NCBI GenBank assembly: GCA_030015575.1
Contig: CM057346.1
Coordinates: forward strand, 564,702,315 to 564,766,314
Origin: Agapanthus africanus
Taxonomy: Eukaryota > Streptophyta > Magnoliopsida > Asparagales > Amaryllidaceae
DNA: 64,000 bases
Reading direction: 5' to 3'
Below, one piece after another: positions 45,701 to 57,400 of this stretch. Below the pieces are notes generated by a model. That model did no database searches. It was not told where the DNA came from and saw only the letters and a program-made list of their open reading frames with translations. Numbering within the stretch: position 1 is the stretch's first letter; each line of letters begins with the position of its first letter. Made by a program: the position numbers and the translations under genes.

Positions 45701-47504
45701 TGACTGCATCCATTGCGTGCGCGTACCAAGCCATGTACACATGGAGGACCCGGGGGACGCAGCTCGACTCGCTGATAAAGAAGTGGGAGCCCGTATTCAG
45801 CCGCATAAAATGGTGCATCGCGCTCCGTATCCCCTCCATGGTGGCCGCGGGCTCTTTTAAAAACGCCCCCAGTGGGACCCCCTGGTTATAGCTTGATTGT
45901 TGGGCGAACCGGTAGGGGTTATACCTCATGAAGAGCGCCATGTCGTTTTGCCTGAACACCAGGAAGCCCGGCCGGATGGAGTATAGGTGAAGAATCTCCC
46001 GGGCTTTCAGTACGGAGGCCTCGTCCTTGAAGCCATCACGCAGCGCCAACACCGCCTTGGAGGTTTCCGAACCGATAGTCACGACTTTGTCCATAAAAGA
46101 AATCCTCGCTCCGACCAAGTGTGGACGAAGGAGCAACCCCCTAGCCTCCCGCGGAGGCGGATTCACAATCGAGGCGCCGATCAGCTACATGACTTTTGGG
46201 AGTCTGCAATTCTTTTAAAAAGAGGGGCTCTTATGAATGCCGAATACCCCGAGCACATGCATTTCCATCCACGAAGTGAAGTAGTGTGTCGGGAAATTGG
46301 CAGGTTGCACCCCAGGTTCATTTGTGTCTGCCGCCACGCTAAGTCCATTGTATAGGTGAGCCAGCCCGGCGATTCCGATCGAAAATTGTAGGCCAGCCAC
46401 CATCTGATGCGCTGGGTAGAAAACGGACATATAGCGCGGGTGCATGGAGAGCGCGAACCAGCACAACCACAATCTCAGAAACCCTAAAAAGAAGGTCTTC
46501 TCATCAATGCCCGGGGCGGCGATTTCTGATAAGGGCATGATGGCGGCATCGGGGAGATAGAAATCCTTTTGATCATCTTCCAATGCTGGTCGACGATCTA
46601 AGCCGAAGCCGAAGGGGTCGTCGAGCTTGGCGAACTTCTCACTCCGCTGCGATAGAACCTCCGGTCGAAGAAAGCGGGCGATGAAATCTGCAAAATTGAC
46701 CCCCCGGACTCCCGATTCCAAATAGAGACCTTCATATATATTCAGCACCTTCACCAGACTCGGAAACTGGTGCTGAATAGCATTCTCGGGTATTAGGCCC
46801 ATCACCAATGGCTTGGTGGCGAAGACATACTCGTCAGGAGGAAGCGGCTCCTTATAATGCTCCCCCCTCACCGGTAAACCTGAGATCTCAGCGAACTCTT
46901 CCAGAAAGATGGAGACTTCCCTGTCCGATAGAAGGAAGGTATTGGTGGGGATGTTCCATTGTTCTATGAATGCCTTAACCCACCACGTTGGAGGAGCAGG
47001 GTACTCAAAAAGCGAGGCGTAGACGGCAGAGTACAAACCGATCTTCATCAGATGAGTCTTCTTCACTGACAAGATATACCTCGCCCACTGCAAATATCTG
47101 GCCGATTGTCGAGGGGTCAATCCGAGGTTATAAACCTGTCCCCAAGGGCGTGCCTCACTCTGACATATGCGTCGCCCCAGAATGTCCACGACCGGCGGCG
47201 GCTGCATGGGAATGGTAGCGATCGAAGGCTGGAGAAGATCCTCCGAATTCCAATTCACGACCTCCACGGCATACTTCACCGGGGGTTCATCCGCATAGGG
47301 GATCGACGAGATAGGCTCAAACGGCATCGTGCAACCGAAACTTCGGCGACCCTTGATGATTTCATTATACCACCTACCCCACAGGTGAAGGTTCTTGTGC
47401 TCAGGGTCATGATCCTTAATGAGAGCGAGCACCTCCCGGTCCACCGGCGCCTCAGGAAATCCTCCCTCTGAGAGAACGAATGGGAAAGACAGATCAGCAG
47501 ACAT
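42711..47504 (-). pseudogene. Antisense eight-exon gene: plant mobile domain plus coiled-coil protein
   Basis: Exons (minus strand): 47504-45185, 45102-45022, 44948-44580, 44509-43988, 43913-43809, 43729-43649, 43569-43495, 43420-42711. All seven introns are GT-AG, 70-82 bp, T-rich, and in phase 1. The joined exons are 4263 bp, giving 1420 residues if the stops are read through. Exon 1 carries a PMD/aminotransferase-like domain (TWWVKAFIEQWNIPTNTFLL, EEFAEISGLPVRGEHY; later YNPYRFAQQSSYNQGVP). The middle is acidic, Ala/Thr/Glu-rich low complexity. Exon 8 is a coiled coil (KQKLDAAERDAQ, EEQLSSFLQQRAQVEAEL). Start: ATG at 47504, just after a 3' splice site. Four stops break the frame: TAA 46215, TAG 46185, TAG 44812, TAA 43191. 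Each is one C-to-T from a Gln codon; no frameshift was found. PMD proteins are linked to transposon silencing and are often carried by plant transposons; the role here is unknown. Confidence 0.82.
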
Positions 47505-48378
47505 GATTGCCTGCAAAGAAAAACGAAATTCAGCCGTCAGTGTCGTAATTTAATTTTAAAAGCCTGACACTTGATACTACACTGCAATGCAGTGTAGGGG
47601 GACCAAAGGGGTACCCACAAAATCTAGATGACAAATGCATCAGCTAATAAGACAACCCCATCATTGGATGAGATTGTCAATTCATGAGGAGATCCCAAAA
47701 GGAATATTCTCATTAAATGACAAATCCCTAGAGACAAGGAGAAAATCTCCCCTTTCAGAGCAAAGCTGTCACAGAGTGACACTTGTCAAACTCTGTTCTC
47801 AAGGGAATAAAATTCCTTAAAAGATTAAAAGAGCTTAGCTCTGTGATAATGATGGAAATATCCATCAAAGGAAAATTAATTCTTAAAAATTAAAAATTAA
47901 ATTTTTTTTGGGATATTAAAGATCCATGAAAACTCTTAAGAGTTCTTCATTTTTAGATCAAAAGATCTATGTTTTGCCAAAGAGCAAAGCTCTGTTCATG
48001 GGTTAAAAAACCCTGAAACAGATTCTGGAGAGCAAGGCTCTGTTGGTGAAACCCCAAAGGGGTTTTCTTTAGATCAAAAGATCTATGAGAGTAAGGCTCT
48101 ATTAATTAAAATTAATTTAATTTAAGATTAATTTTTACCAAAAGTTTTTTCTAAAAAGTTCTAACTTTGGAAGCAAGAGCAAGGCTCTGAAGTTCTTGAA
48201 AGCAAGAGCAAGGCTCTGAAAATGAGAAATCTTGAAGATGGTGATCATCTGTTGAGGACCAAGGTCCTATTTATAGGCGCTCAAGCTCCCCTTCAACTCC
48301 TGAGTTGATCCGACAGTTGGAATCTTGCCATCGCTGCACTCACGTGTGTGCCACGTGAGCGCAATGGTAGGGGGCATT
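47505..48378 (-). promoter_or_regulatory. Promoter and leader of the antisense gene, palindrome-dense
   Basis: TATAAATA on the minus strand at 48275-48268 (context CGCCTATAAATAGGACC) would start transcription near 48240. A 3' splice site (TTTTTCTTTGCAG, ending 47511) lies 7 bases before the ATG, so a leader intron is likely; its donor was not identified. The interval is packed with short palindromes: AGAGCAAAGCTCT and AGAGCAAGGCTCT forms (at least six), TAGATCAAAAGATCTA (twice), GGGTTAAAAAACCC, AACCCCAAAGGGGTT and AACTCTTAAGAGTT. Confidence 0.6.
48365..48378 (+). other. Polypurine tract of the 19 kb element
   Basis: A GGTAGGGGGCATT tract directly precedes the 3' LTR start TGTTTTCCCC. It is only about 100 bp from the antisense TATA box. 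Confidence 0.7.
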
Positions 48379-51106
48379 TGTTTTCCCCAATCAGAGCAAA
48401 GCTCTGTTTGAATTTAAAAATTTCAAAAATTGAAGCAACGCTTCAGATTCCTTGCGCTGCGCACAACGCGCCACGTGTCAAAAGCTGACACGTCAGCGCT
48501 GTGCCTAAGACAGCGCACCCAATCAGAGCAAAGCTCTATTTAAAATAAAAATAAAGGAAGCAACGCTTCAGATGATCTGCGCTCAGCACTGAACGACACG
48601 TGTCAGCACAGTTGCGCTGCGCTCTGCACTGCGCGACACGTGTCAGCGCAGTTGCGCTGCGCGACACGTGTCAGCGTAGTTGCGCTAGCGCAGTTGCGCT
48701 GTGCTCTGCGCTGCGCGACACGTGTCAAGCGCAGGTGCGCTTGCGCCAGCTATGCCAGCATTTAAAACAGAAAAATTCTGGAAAGATCTTTCTAATCTTG
48801 TTAAAACAAGAAAATTATCTTCTGTAAAATAGAAGCCCTAGGATCAAAGATCCAACGGTGGGGAAAAATCCCTAAATCACTCAGAGAAAGATCTCTTTAA
48901 CAGATTTAACAAATCAATTGGCACTATATGAAGGCCCCTAGACTCCAAGTCTAAAACACACAGAAATAGAGAACACAGAACTCCTCTAAAACTTTGAGAA
49001 GAACTCGAATAAAAGAAAAGGTAAACCTTTGGGAAAAAAAAGAAGAAGTTCTTCTAAAAAGATCAATGATCTAAGAACAAGATCAAAGATCTTCAATAAA
49101 AAAAATGATAATATTAATAAAAAGAAGTAATTTACTTCTTTACTAGATCTTTTGATCTATATAAAGGCATTGCCTTTTGATGAACTACTGGTTCTTAAAA
49201 CTTGAGGTAGAACCTTTTGAGAATCAAAAAGATTCTGTTCTTTGATCTAAAATAGATCAAGATGCGCTCTGCGCTTTTGAACAGTGTCCTGCACTACTAA
49301 TTTGATCCTCTGCGCTCTTGGGTTGGCGCAAGTCACCAGAACACGCCACGTGTCAACCCCAGAGCAATCTGCGTCTTGCGCTTAAAAAAAATGAGCATTG
49401 CGCTCTTGAATTGGCGCACTGCACCAGAGCGCGCCACGTGTCAGCAGCGCAATAGCGCAGCGCACTGGCGCAGTACACTGCGCTTGCGCTCACCAGAGCG
49501 TGACACGTGTCACCTCCACATGCGCTTGCGCCTTGCGCTCATTAATTGGCGCAGAGCGCCTGACAGGCCACGTGGCGCACTGTCAGACTATTAAATGCAG
49601 CGCATTATTAAAGGGAAGAGCCCAATTAAGAGGTCCAATGGACCAAAACAAATGCTCTGCATTATAAAAAAGGGACAGAGCCCAATTAAAAAGGCCTAAC
49701 TGGCTAGAAAAAATGCTATGCATTATTAAACAGGGGCAGAGCCATAGTAAAGGCCTAACAGGCCAAATGCAAATAAAATGTTGAACATTTTCAACTGGAC
49801 TTAGCCCAATTCTGACCGTAAGTCTTCAAATTAAAATTGACTGAGCACGACCACTCTCTTAAATCAATTTACATCCAGTTCAAGGGTACATCTCTGAACT
49901 CCTCTGATATTTGTCGTTGTAATCTTTCAGCGCCGTCAGAGAGGTGATGGGTCCCGACAACCACACAACAATACGGACTGTGGGGTCCTTAAACTCATGG
50001 ACTAATGCATCCTTAAACCAACAATACGGACTGTGGGGTCCTTAAACTCATGGACTAATACGTCCTTAAACCAACAATACGGACTGTGGGGTCCTTAAAC
50101 TCATGGACTAATGCGTCCTTAAACTAATATTTGTCCCCAAAATAGGAATGTTGGACCATCATGTCCCTAAACTGGTGATGGACCACCATGTCCCTAAACT
50201 GGCAATGGACCACTATGTCCCTAAACTAGAACAATAGAGCCCCCAAATGCTCTTTTGTCGGATCTAAATGATCCTGTCAAGCTGATCGTAGTCTCAAATT
50301 AGACTAACGTATCCTTGACAAACGTTTAAGTTGATCTTAGCCTCAAATATGGCTAACGTATTCTTAAACCAAAACCTTCAAACAGACTTTAGTCCCAAAT
50401 TGGACTATGGATCCCCCGACCAACTTTGGTTCAAGGGTACATCTCTGAACTCCTTTGACATCTGTCGTTGTAATCCTTCAACGTCGTCAGAAAGGTGATG
50501 GGTCCCGACGGCCATACATGCAATGGACCACTATGTCCCTAAACTAGAACAATAGAGCCTCCAAATGCTCTTTTGTCGGATCTAAATGATCCTGTTAAGT
50601 TGATCTTAGTCTTAAATCAGACTAACGTGTCCTTAACAAACGTTTAAGTTGATCTTAGCCTCAAAAATGGCTAACGTATCTTTAAACCAAAACCCCAAAC
50701 CAAATCTAAGAAAATACGGATTTGGACTAATCCACGTCCTACAGGAAACGACATAAATTAGTCTCCGTATACAATCCACAGGCAACCACAAACAAAACAA
50801 ATACCCACGACACGAAGTGAAAATCTGGAGAAGGAGAAAGTTGTTACCGCGATGCGGTAGCGTAATTAACTGCCGGGGCTTGCGTCTGCAGGGAAGAGCG
50901 TCCCCACAATCAAAAATCCCTCTAAGGAGGGGGAATCTGACGAAGTCTGCTACATCGGCCGCATCCGTCTAAACCTCCGATACACGGTGCCATAAATCAA
51001 CTTGGCATCTTCGGAGAGGTGGACGGATAAAACCAAATAGCATCTGCCCCGAATCTCAGGCAAGACGAACCTACGCGGTTGCGTCTCCGTGATTCGGAAG
51101 GGAACA
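48379..51106 (+). repeat. 3' LTR of the 19 kb element
   Basis: A 2728 bp LTR with the same architecture as 32081-34779, including the CACGTG repeats (48590-48730), GC-rich block (49260-49600) and 53 bp array (49969-50125). It ends GGGAACA and is followed by GCATA. Most differences from the 5' LTR are single transitions; some repeats differ in copy number. Confidence 0.94.
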
Positions 51107-51111
51107 GCATA

Positions 51112-51216
51112 CTATCATTTTGAATAAGACTATTCTACCCGTATAGGTCCTCCCTCAATCATCACAATCGCGTGCCTGCGATTACAATAATTAACTTGAG
51201 GGCACTATAGTCAACA
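51112..51216 (-). repeat. Copia LTR, minus strand, part 2
   Basis: The first 105 bp (on the minus strand) of the LTR split by the 19 kb element: TGTTGACTATAGTGCC. To its right on the plus strand, ATCTCCCACTTACACTT is the complement of the copia polypurine tract AAGTGTAAGTGGGAGAT. Confidence 0.85.
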
Positions 51217-53700
51217 ATCTCCCACTTACACTTAAGGTTAATTATTTCGGTGTCGCATACTCACAGCCCGTGTGATACCGAACACCCAACTTCTCTACTA
51301 ATCAGTTTCGCAAAGCACATTTGTGAAACTATTACGTTCGAGAAATAGCCTCAGCAAGTAGATCCGCTCCAATGTTTCTATCTTTATCTCTCTATATCTG
51401 ATCAACTTCGCGGAGAAAAAATATCTCTCGAAATGAGCGATACATGTCTTAGAATTTGTCTGGATATCTGATGGGACCCACTTCATAAATGAACTCCAAA
51501 TCCAACAAACTTCTTAGACCATATCTTCCACTGAATTTAATCAGTATCCTACACCATGCCTTCCTCAGTATCTGATTAGACCACCTGTCCAACATACTGC
51601 CCCTCGGAAGAGGGAAAACTATTAACTCTGACAGCCACTCTGTCATCCAGGTCACCTTGGAAGCCTGAAATGATAACCGCCTCCTGAAGGAGGCTTCCAT
51701 TACAATATACCAAGAATATCATCTTATGTTCATAGCTGCTTCCTAAAGTTTCTCCAAGATTGGATTAATATATATGTTTATTGCATCCAGTGCAAAAGCA
51801 ATATCTGGTGTGGTACTTGACATTTCATGATTGAATCAATTGCCTAAGTAAGAGATGTGTCAATCATGCAAATGCCTCTTCTTATCAGTCTAAAAGACAT
51901 CTCTTTAGAGAGGGTGACTCTATCACCTGCGGGTACACCACCACGCCAGGAGTCGTCCATTCTAAAACACTTTAGAATAGTGTTAAAGTACCAAAATTGG
52001 GACACTTCCTAATTCTATATCTAAAACCATAGATCTAGTGACCAGAATACCTGTCCAGATCTTATGTAGAGAAACACCTTTTGACAACCACTGTATAACC
52101 GATCGTAGTATAGGAAGATCACTTCCTATTAAGATCATGTCATCCAAATAGCATGACATCACTCCCTACTACCTTCTTGCTGGGTCCATCTGTTATTCTG
52201 ATGAAGTCAAAATCTAAGACTGTCACATCAAAAATTGATGATCTATCTCCGATATACTTGCTTTAGTCTATATATAGACAAAAGCTACTTGTCCACCATG
52301 CTTCCGCTGCTCCCACTGACTACAACAACCCTCTGCAGAGTCATATACATGTGCACTTCTAAAACTAGTTTAGAACGACGTTATATTCATCCACTTGCCA
52401 GACCTCATAGTTTAGGACAACAATAGTGGCAAGCTTGGGTCATCAAAAATCTCCCTGTCACCGTCTTTGAGGAGACTGAAGTACCTCTCGGGTGGCAGAG
52501 GTTACCCACCAAATCTGCGGAGTAGCTAATGGATTGTCGAATTCAATTGAATCTTTAGGTTCTACTAAATTTTTAGTAACTGTTTATGGTTCTGGAATAA
52601 CTTCCAGTTCTACCATACTCCCACTAATATTTTCTGAAAAGAATTCATTTTACTAAAACGGGTCACGAGTAAAGAACAATATAACTGTTGATCTTCCAAA
52701 TGGTAGAATGTTAACCCTCGTAAATACCCGGGATAACCCACAAACTGCCATTACTGAAATGTGCCTTGAGTTTATCCGGATTCTGGTTTTAAGCATAAGC
52801 CGGACATCTCCATATACTTTAACATCGTTAAGATATGAATCCATTCTATATCCAATATAGAAACAAAGTCACTAATTTAATTGGAACCAGATTCAAAAAT
52901 CAAGCAGCTGTTTCAAGTGCATATCGACTAAATGGAAGAAGACCATGCAGCATTACTCATCATGGAACGCACCCAAGGACGAGTAACCTGAAAGAGAAGC
53001 AAGTTCTCAAATTTATTACTTATAATGGAATACCTAGCATAAGTATCTACAATTTCGATCACCTCGAAGAATCATGATATTTGCAACATATGGTTCTCTA
53101 CTTTATTCTTATACCTATAACTTCTCAAAATTTGGATCTTGTATTTCAACGAAATACTTGTCTTAAACTAGAGAGGTCATAAGTAAACAGAATATAGTAC
53201 GAGTACCAATCCCTTTGTCCTAATGGACATCGGACAACATACAATACTTTGCATAACTCCACTGAGTTTAATAACTCAAATCCTGTGCGTCGTAGGTTGA
53301 AAACTGTGCTATGGTTGAGAATAATTACACCGTTGCTGAATGCACCTTACCTAACCATTAGCTGATATAGGTAAATGTCATAAACACAATTTTAAAAAGT
53401 TATATCTCACTTTATAAATAAACGTATAGATATATCAATTTAAAATTGGTGCATAACAACGGATATTCAAAACCAAAAATTTGTCGTTAGGCAAAACCCA
53501 GGTGATTTTCTCAAATATCACCAATTACAAAGAATTCTGATATATTGAGGATCTAATCATCAAATTCCCAATATTCTACTCCCGCTCAACATCCGTAACG
53601 CCATACAGATGTGAGAATCAAGTCTGGTAAATACATACCATGGAGTCAGAATCTTACTGGGAAAACGGTTTTCAATTAACACCGCACAGTAAAACTGAAA
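51217..53700 (-). pseudogene. Decayed copia pol, minus strand
   Basis: The minus strand holds remnants of a Ty1/copia polyprotein leading into the LTR at 51216. The clearest is the RT catalytic box at 52131-52154, YLDDMILIGSD (family: YVDDILLIG), followed by PILRSVIQWLSKG. Further right, near 52400-52560, the minus strand carries sequence homologous to the plus-strand copia at about 58640 (HPRGTSVSSKTVTG-like region and a TGGGAGCAGCGG block). Around 52620-52850 I see integrase C-terminal-like sequence. Stops and shifts are frequent and no domain is intact. The 5' part of this element is not visible in the window. Confidence 0.65.
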
Positions 53701-53729
53701 CATGAAAATGTTTCGAGGGGTGGCCGGGT

Positions 53730-54404
53730 TTTCCTCGTAATGCCTCTTCCACTATCCAGATTCATGACAGTAACCGTATATTTCCTTACCTTCACTCCAA
53801 TCCCTTTATATATCTTTATTTCTTACTTTCTGTACACCATACTTAGGCTAATTAGTTTTCTTCCTTCCCTATCTTTCGGCACCAGCCTAAGGTTTGGAAG
53901 AAGACTATCCAATAAGTGTAATGGGTGTACACTCCCAATAATAGGAGCTCTCGTAACCTGAGAGAAGGCAAAAAGAAAAGACAACCAAATAATTTTATTC
54001 AATTTCTCCAGAACCGGAAACCATTCTCGAACTGAAACAAGTTTCTTCGAGTTCATATGTAACTATACAATGGCATACCCAAGCAATATGGATCTTCGTA
54101 GTGATACAGAGTGTTCTGGAGAAATGCAAAGGGAAAGTAGGAGTGGCAGGGATATACGCGGTTTCGTCGCGAATGATAGTAGTCGCAATATCCTTTGCCC
54201 TCACTCTAATCCTTTTATATGTCTTTACTTATTACCTTTTGTACACCATACTTAGGCTAATTTTTTTCTTCCTTCCCTACCTTTCGGCATCTGCCTATGG
54301 TTTGGAAGAAGACTATCTAATAAGCGTAATAGGTGTACTCTCCTAATACTAGGAGCCCTCGCAACCTGAGAGAAGCTAAAGAGAAAAGACAACTAAATAA
54401 TCCT
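53730..54404 (+). repeat. Tandem duplication of about 425 bp (second copy completed at 57549-57715)
   Basis: A block at about 53740-53997 (TTTCCTTACCTTCACTCCAAT, then TACACCATACTTAGGCTAAT, then CTCGTAACCTGAGAGAAG) recurs at about 54166-54404. The next block, 53998-54165 (TTCAATTTCTCCAGAACCGG through GGCATACCCAAGCAATATGG), recurs at 57549-57715. The second copy is interrupted exactly at 54404/57549 by the solo LTR. Copies are roughly 90 percent alike by eye. The source sequence is unidentified. Confidence 0.75.
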
Positions 54405-57400
54405 TGTTCCTTCATAAAAAAGGGGAGAATAAGAAAGGGGGAACTCCCCACTATTCAAATCTCGCGTGTTAAACACGTGAGCGCCTATATGCAAAGCATA
54501 TAGACGCTGCATTTAAACAACTGACAGGCTAAATAAGCCTCGCGTGTTAAACACGTGAGCGTCTATATGCAAAGCATATAGGCGCTGCATTTAAACAATT
54601 AAAAGGCTAAATAAGCCTCACGTATTAAACACGTGAGCGCCTATATGCTTTGCAATCAAATAATTGGCAAGCCAAACAGGCTTCACGTGTTAAACACGCG
54701 AGCGTTCATATGTAAAAGCATAAGAGCACTAAAAATAAACAGGTTAAACCCTCACAGGGGTCACGTGTTAAACACGTCAGATATTCACAGCTGATAGAAT
54801 TAAATTCTATCTGATAGAATCAAATTCTATCTGATAGAATCAAATTCTATTTGGGAGATGTTTCCTTGAATCTTTCTAATACGGAAAGATTCTTCTCTAA
54901 CAGAGAATCTTGGATTTAAAATCTAATTGTGATAAAATATTACCAAATGAACTGCCCGACAGAATTAAACTCTATATGGAAATATTTCCTCGATCTTTCT
55001 CAAAATCAGAAAGATCTTCCCTGTTAAATAGAAGACCTCTGGATCAAGGACCCAACGGTGATTATAAAATCACCAACCGACCATCTGATAGAATAAAATT
55101 CTATCTTAAGAAAAATATTTCCTAATCTTGTTAAACAAACAAGAAAACTTCTCTGTTAAACAGAGAGCCTTTGGATTAAAAATCCAATGGTGAATAAAAT
55201 TCACCGACTGATCTAAAAGATCATCTTGGATTGATTATGAAATCAACCATGATCTCTTAATCAAAGATTTTCTTAACAAGATGGATCTCCTCTCCTCTCC
55301 TATAAATAAGATCGAAGAGAGAAACAAAAAGAAAAGAAAAAGAAAAAGAAGAAAAAAAAGAAAAAAAGAGAAGACAGAGAGAACCGCCCGCAAGTTCTTA
55401 GAGTGAAAAGAGAATTTAATTCTCGGTGAACACTTGCTTCAGAAAACCCTAGTTTAAAAAAAGGAACTTAAAGATTATATCTCTCTTTTGCCTCTATAAG
55501 GATTTAACCCTTCATATAAGAACTCAGTCTTTCCTTTGGTTGAGATTTGCATAAGCAAATCTCCCCACAAGTTGAGAATTTAATTCTCATCAGGAAGATT
55601 CTGCTCTGCAGATTCAAAACTTAGGGGAAAAGAACTGAGTTAAACGAAAAAGAATAACATGAACATATAGGAATTTAATTCCTCTAAAAAAAGAAACTAG
55701 GATTTAACCCTATAAAAAAGAACTTGATTCTTACCAACAAAGGAGAACTTGGTTCCTCAGTCCAAAAGACGACGATAATCTGAGATCTTCCGAACCTAAA
55801 TTTTAATGACCAGAAATGTCATTAATAAGATATCAAAATCTCTAAGAAAACAGAAGAACAGCCTGGTGACTCGTTAGTGTTTAACACTATTGCGAGGCCT
55901 CACGTGTTCTCCACGTGAGTGCTTTTAACAAATAGGTGACTCGTTAGTGTTTAACACTATCATGAGGCCTCACGTATTTTCCACGTGAGTGGTTCTAACG
56001 AACAAAAAGAATAGCCGAGACTGCCTCATGTGTTTTCCTACGCGAGTGCTAAAGAGAAAAACAAACAAAAGGGAGAGAGAACAAAGGCACTCTATAAGGC
56101 AGTCACGTATTTTACACGAGAGCCCTAATCAAGTGCTTAGCACTTCTGTAAAAAGGGGAAGGAAATAAAACCAAAAGAGCAGCGCCCATATTTGGGGTGC
56201 CTCATGTGTTCACACGTGAGCGCCTCCAGAATTCAATGTTTAACACTAATCCAGCTCTTCACATGGGATACACGTGAGTGCTGCATATACCAGTGCTTAG
56301 CACTGTTGGGTAACAATGGAGACTCAATCTAACCCAAATTGGCTAAGTTTTCTGAAATTAAATCTCTTTGATTTTAAATCAACCGAGCCCATATTGCTCA
56401 TGATTCCCCAAACTGATCATAGTCCCAAACATGACTAATAATCTTTTAACTGATGATATCCAAAACGATATTCATCCCACATCCCCTGAGGAAGTCTTAG
56501 TCTCAACATACGACTAACGATTCTTAAGTCCACAACAACCCCTTTTCTCTTAAATATAAGATTTGGTTTAAGGGTACATCTCTCCACACCTCTGATATAC
56601 GTCGTTGTAATTCTTCAACGTCTTCAAAGAGGTGGCAGGTCCCGACAACCAAAAACTATTTGGTGCATTTCCAAACCGACGTGCACACCTCAAATCAGAC
56701 CGCACCCCAAACTGGGTGCATTCCATATCACCATTGTTCACTCCGTCACGTAACAAATACACGTGCGCGCAAGATGAATAATGGACCGAAATGTCCCTAA
56801 ACTAATATTCGCCTCTAAAATGGCAATAAAGGACCGAAATGTCCATAAACTAAATATTCACCTCCAAAATGGCGATAAAGGACCGAAATGTCCCTAAACT
56901 AATATTTGCCTCCAAAATGGCGATAATGGACTGAAACATCCTTAAACTAAAACAATAGAGCCTAAATGCTCTTTTGTTGGATCTGAAATAAAAATGATCG
57001 TAAAACCTCGTTAAGTGGATCTTAGTCTCAAATCGGACTAATGTATCATTAACAAAAACAAATCGAGCCCTAAATGCTCACATACATTTAAGTCGATCTT
57101 AATCTCAAATTAGATTAACGGTCCTTAGATAAAACCCAAATCTAAAATATACGGATTTGGACTAATCCACGCCCTACGGGCGACAACATAAATTAGTCTC
57201 TGTATACAATCCACGGGCAACCCAAACAAACAAAACACACACATGACACGAAGTGAATTTCTGCAGCAGGAGAAAGTAGTTATCACAATACAGTAACATA
57301 ATTAACTACAGGGGCTTGCGCCTGTAGGGAAGAACGTCCCCACAATCAAAAACCCCTCTATAAAATAGGGGGAATCTGACGAAGTCTGCTACAATGGCCG

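Larger units (their letters stand above)
32081..51106 (+). mobile_element. 19 kb non-autonomous Tat-type LTR retrotransposon with an antisense PMD gene
   Basis: The LTRs are 32081-34779 and 48379-51106, both running from TGTTTYCCCCAATCAGAGC to GGGAACA, with a perfect GCATA duplication (32076-32080 and 51107-51111). Internal order: PBS; a first plus-strand frame with SVFDRL repeats; gag; about 3.6 kb of tandem repeats; an antisense multi-exon gene; a polypurine tract. No protease, RT, RNase H or integrase motif is visible in either strand, so movement would need enzymes from another element. Gag resembles the Tat/Retand group of Ty3/gypsy. Antisense frames are a known feature of that group (from memory), but the spliced structure seen here is more than I recall described. 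It inserted into a copia LTR. Confidence 0.93.
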
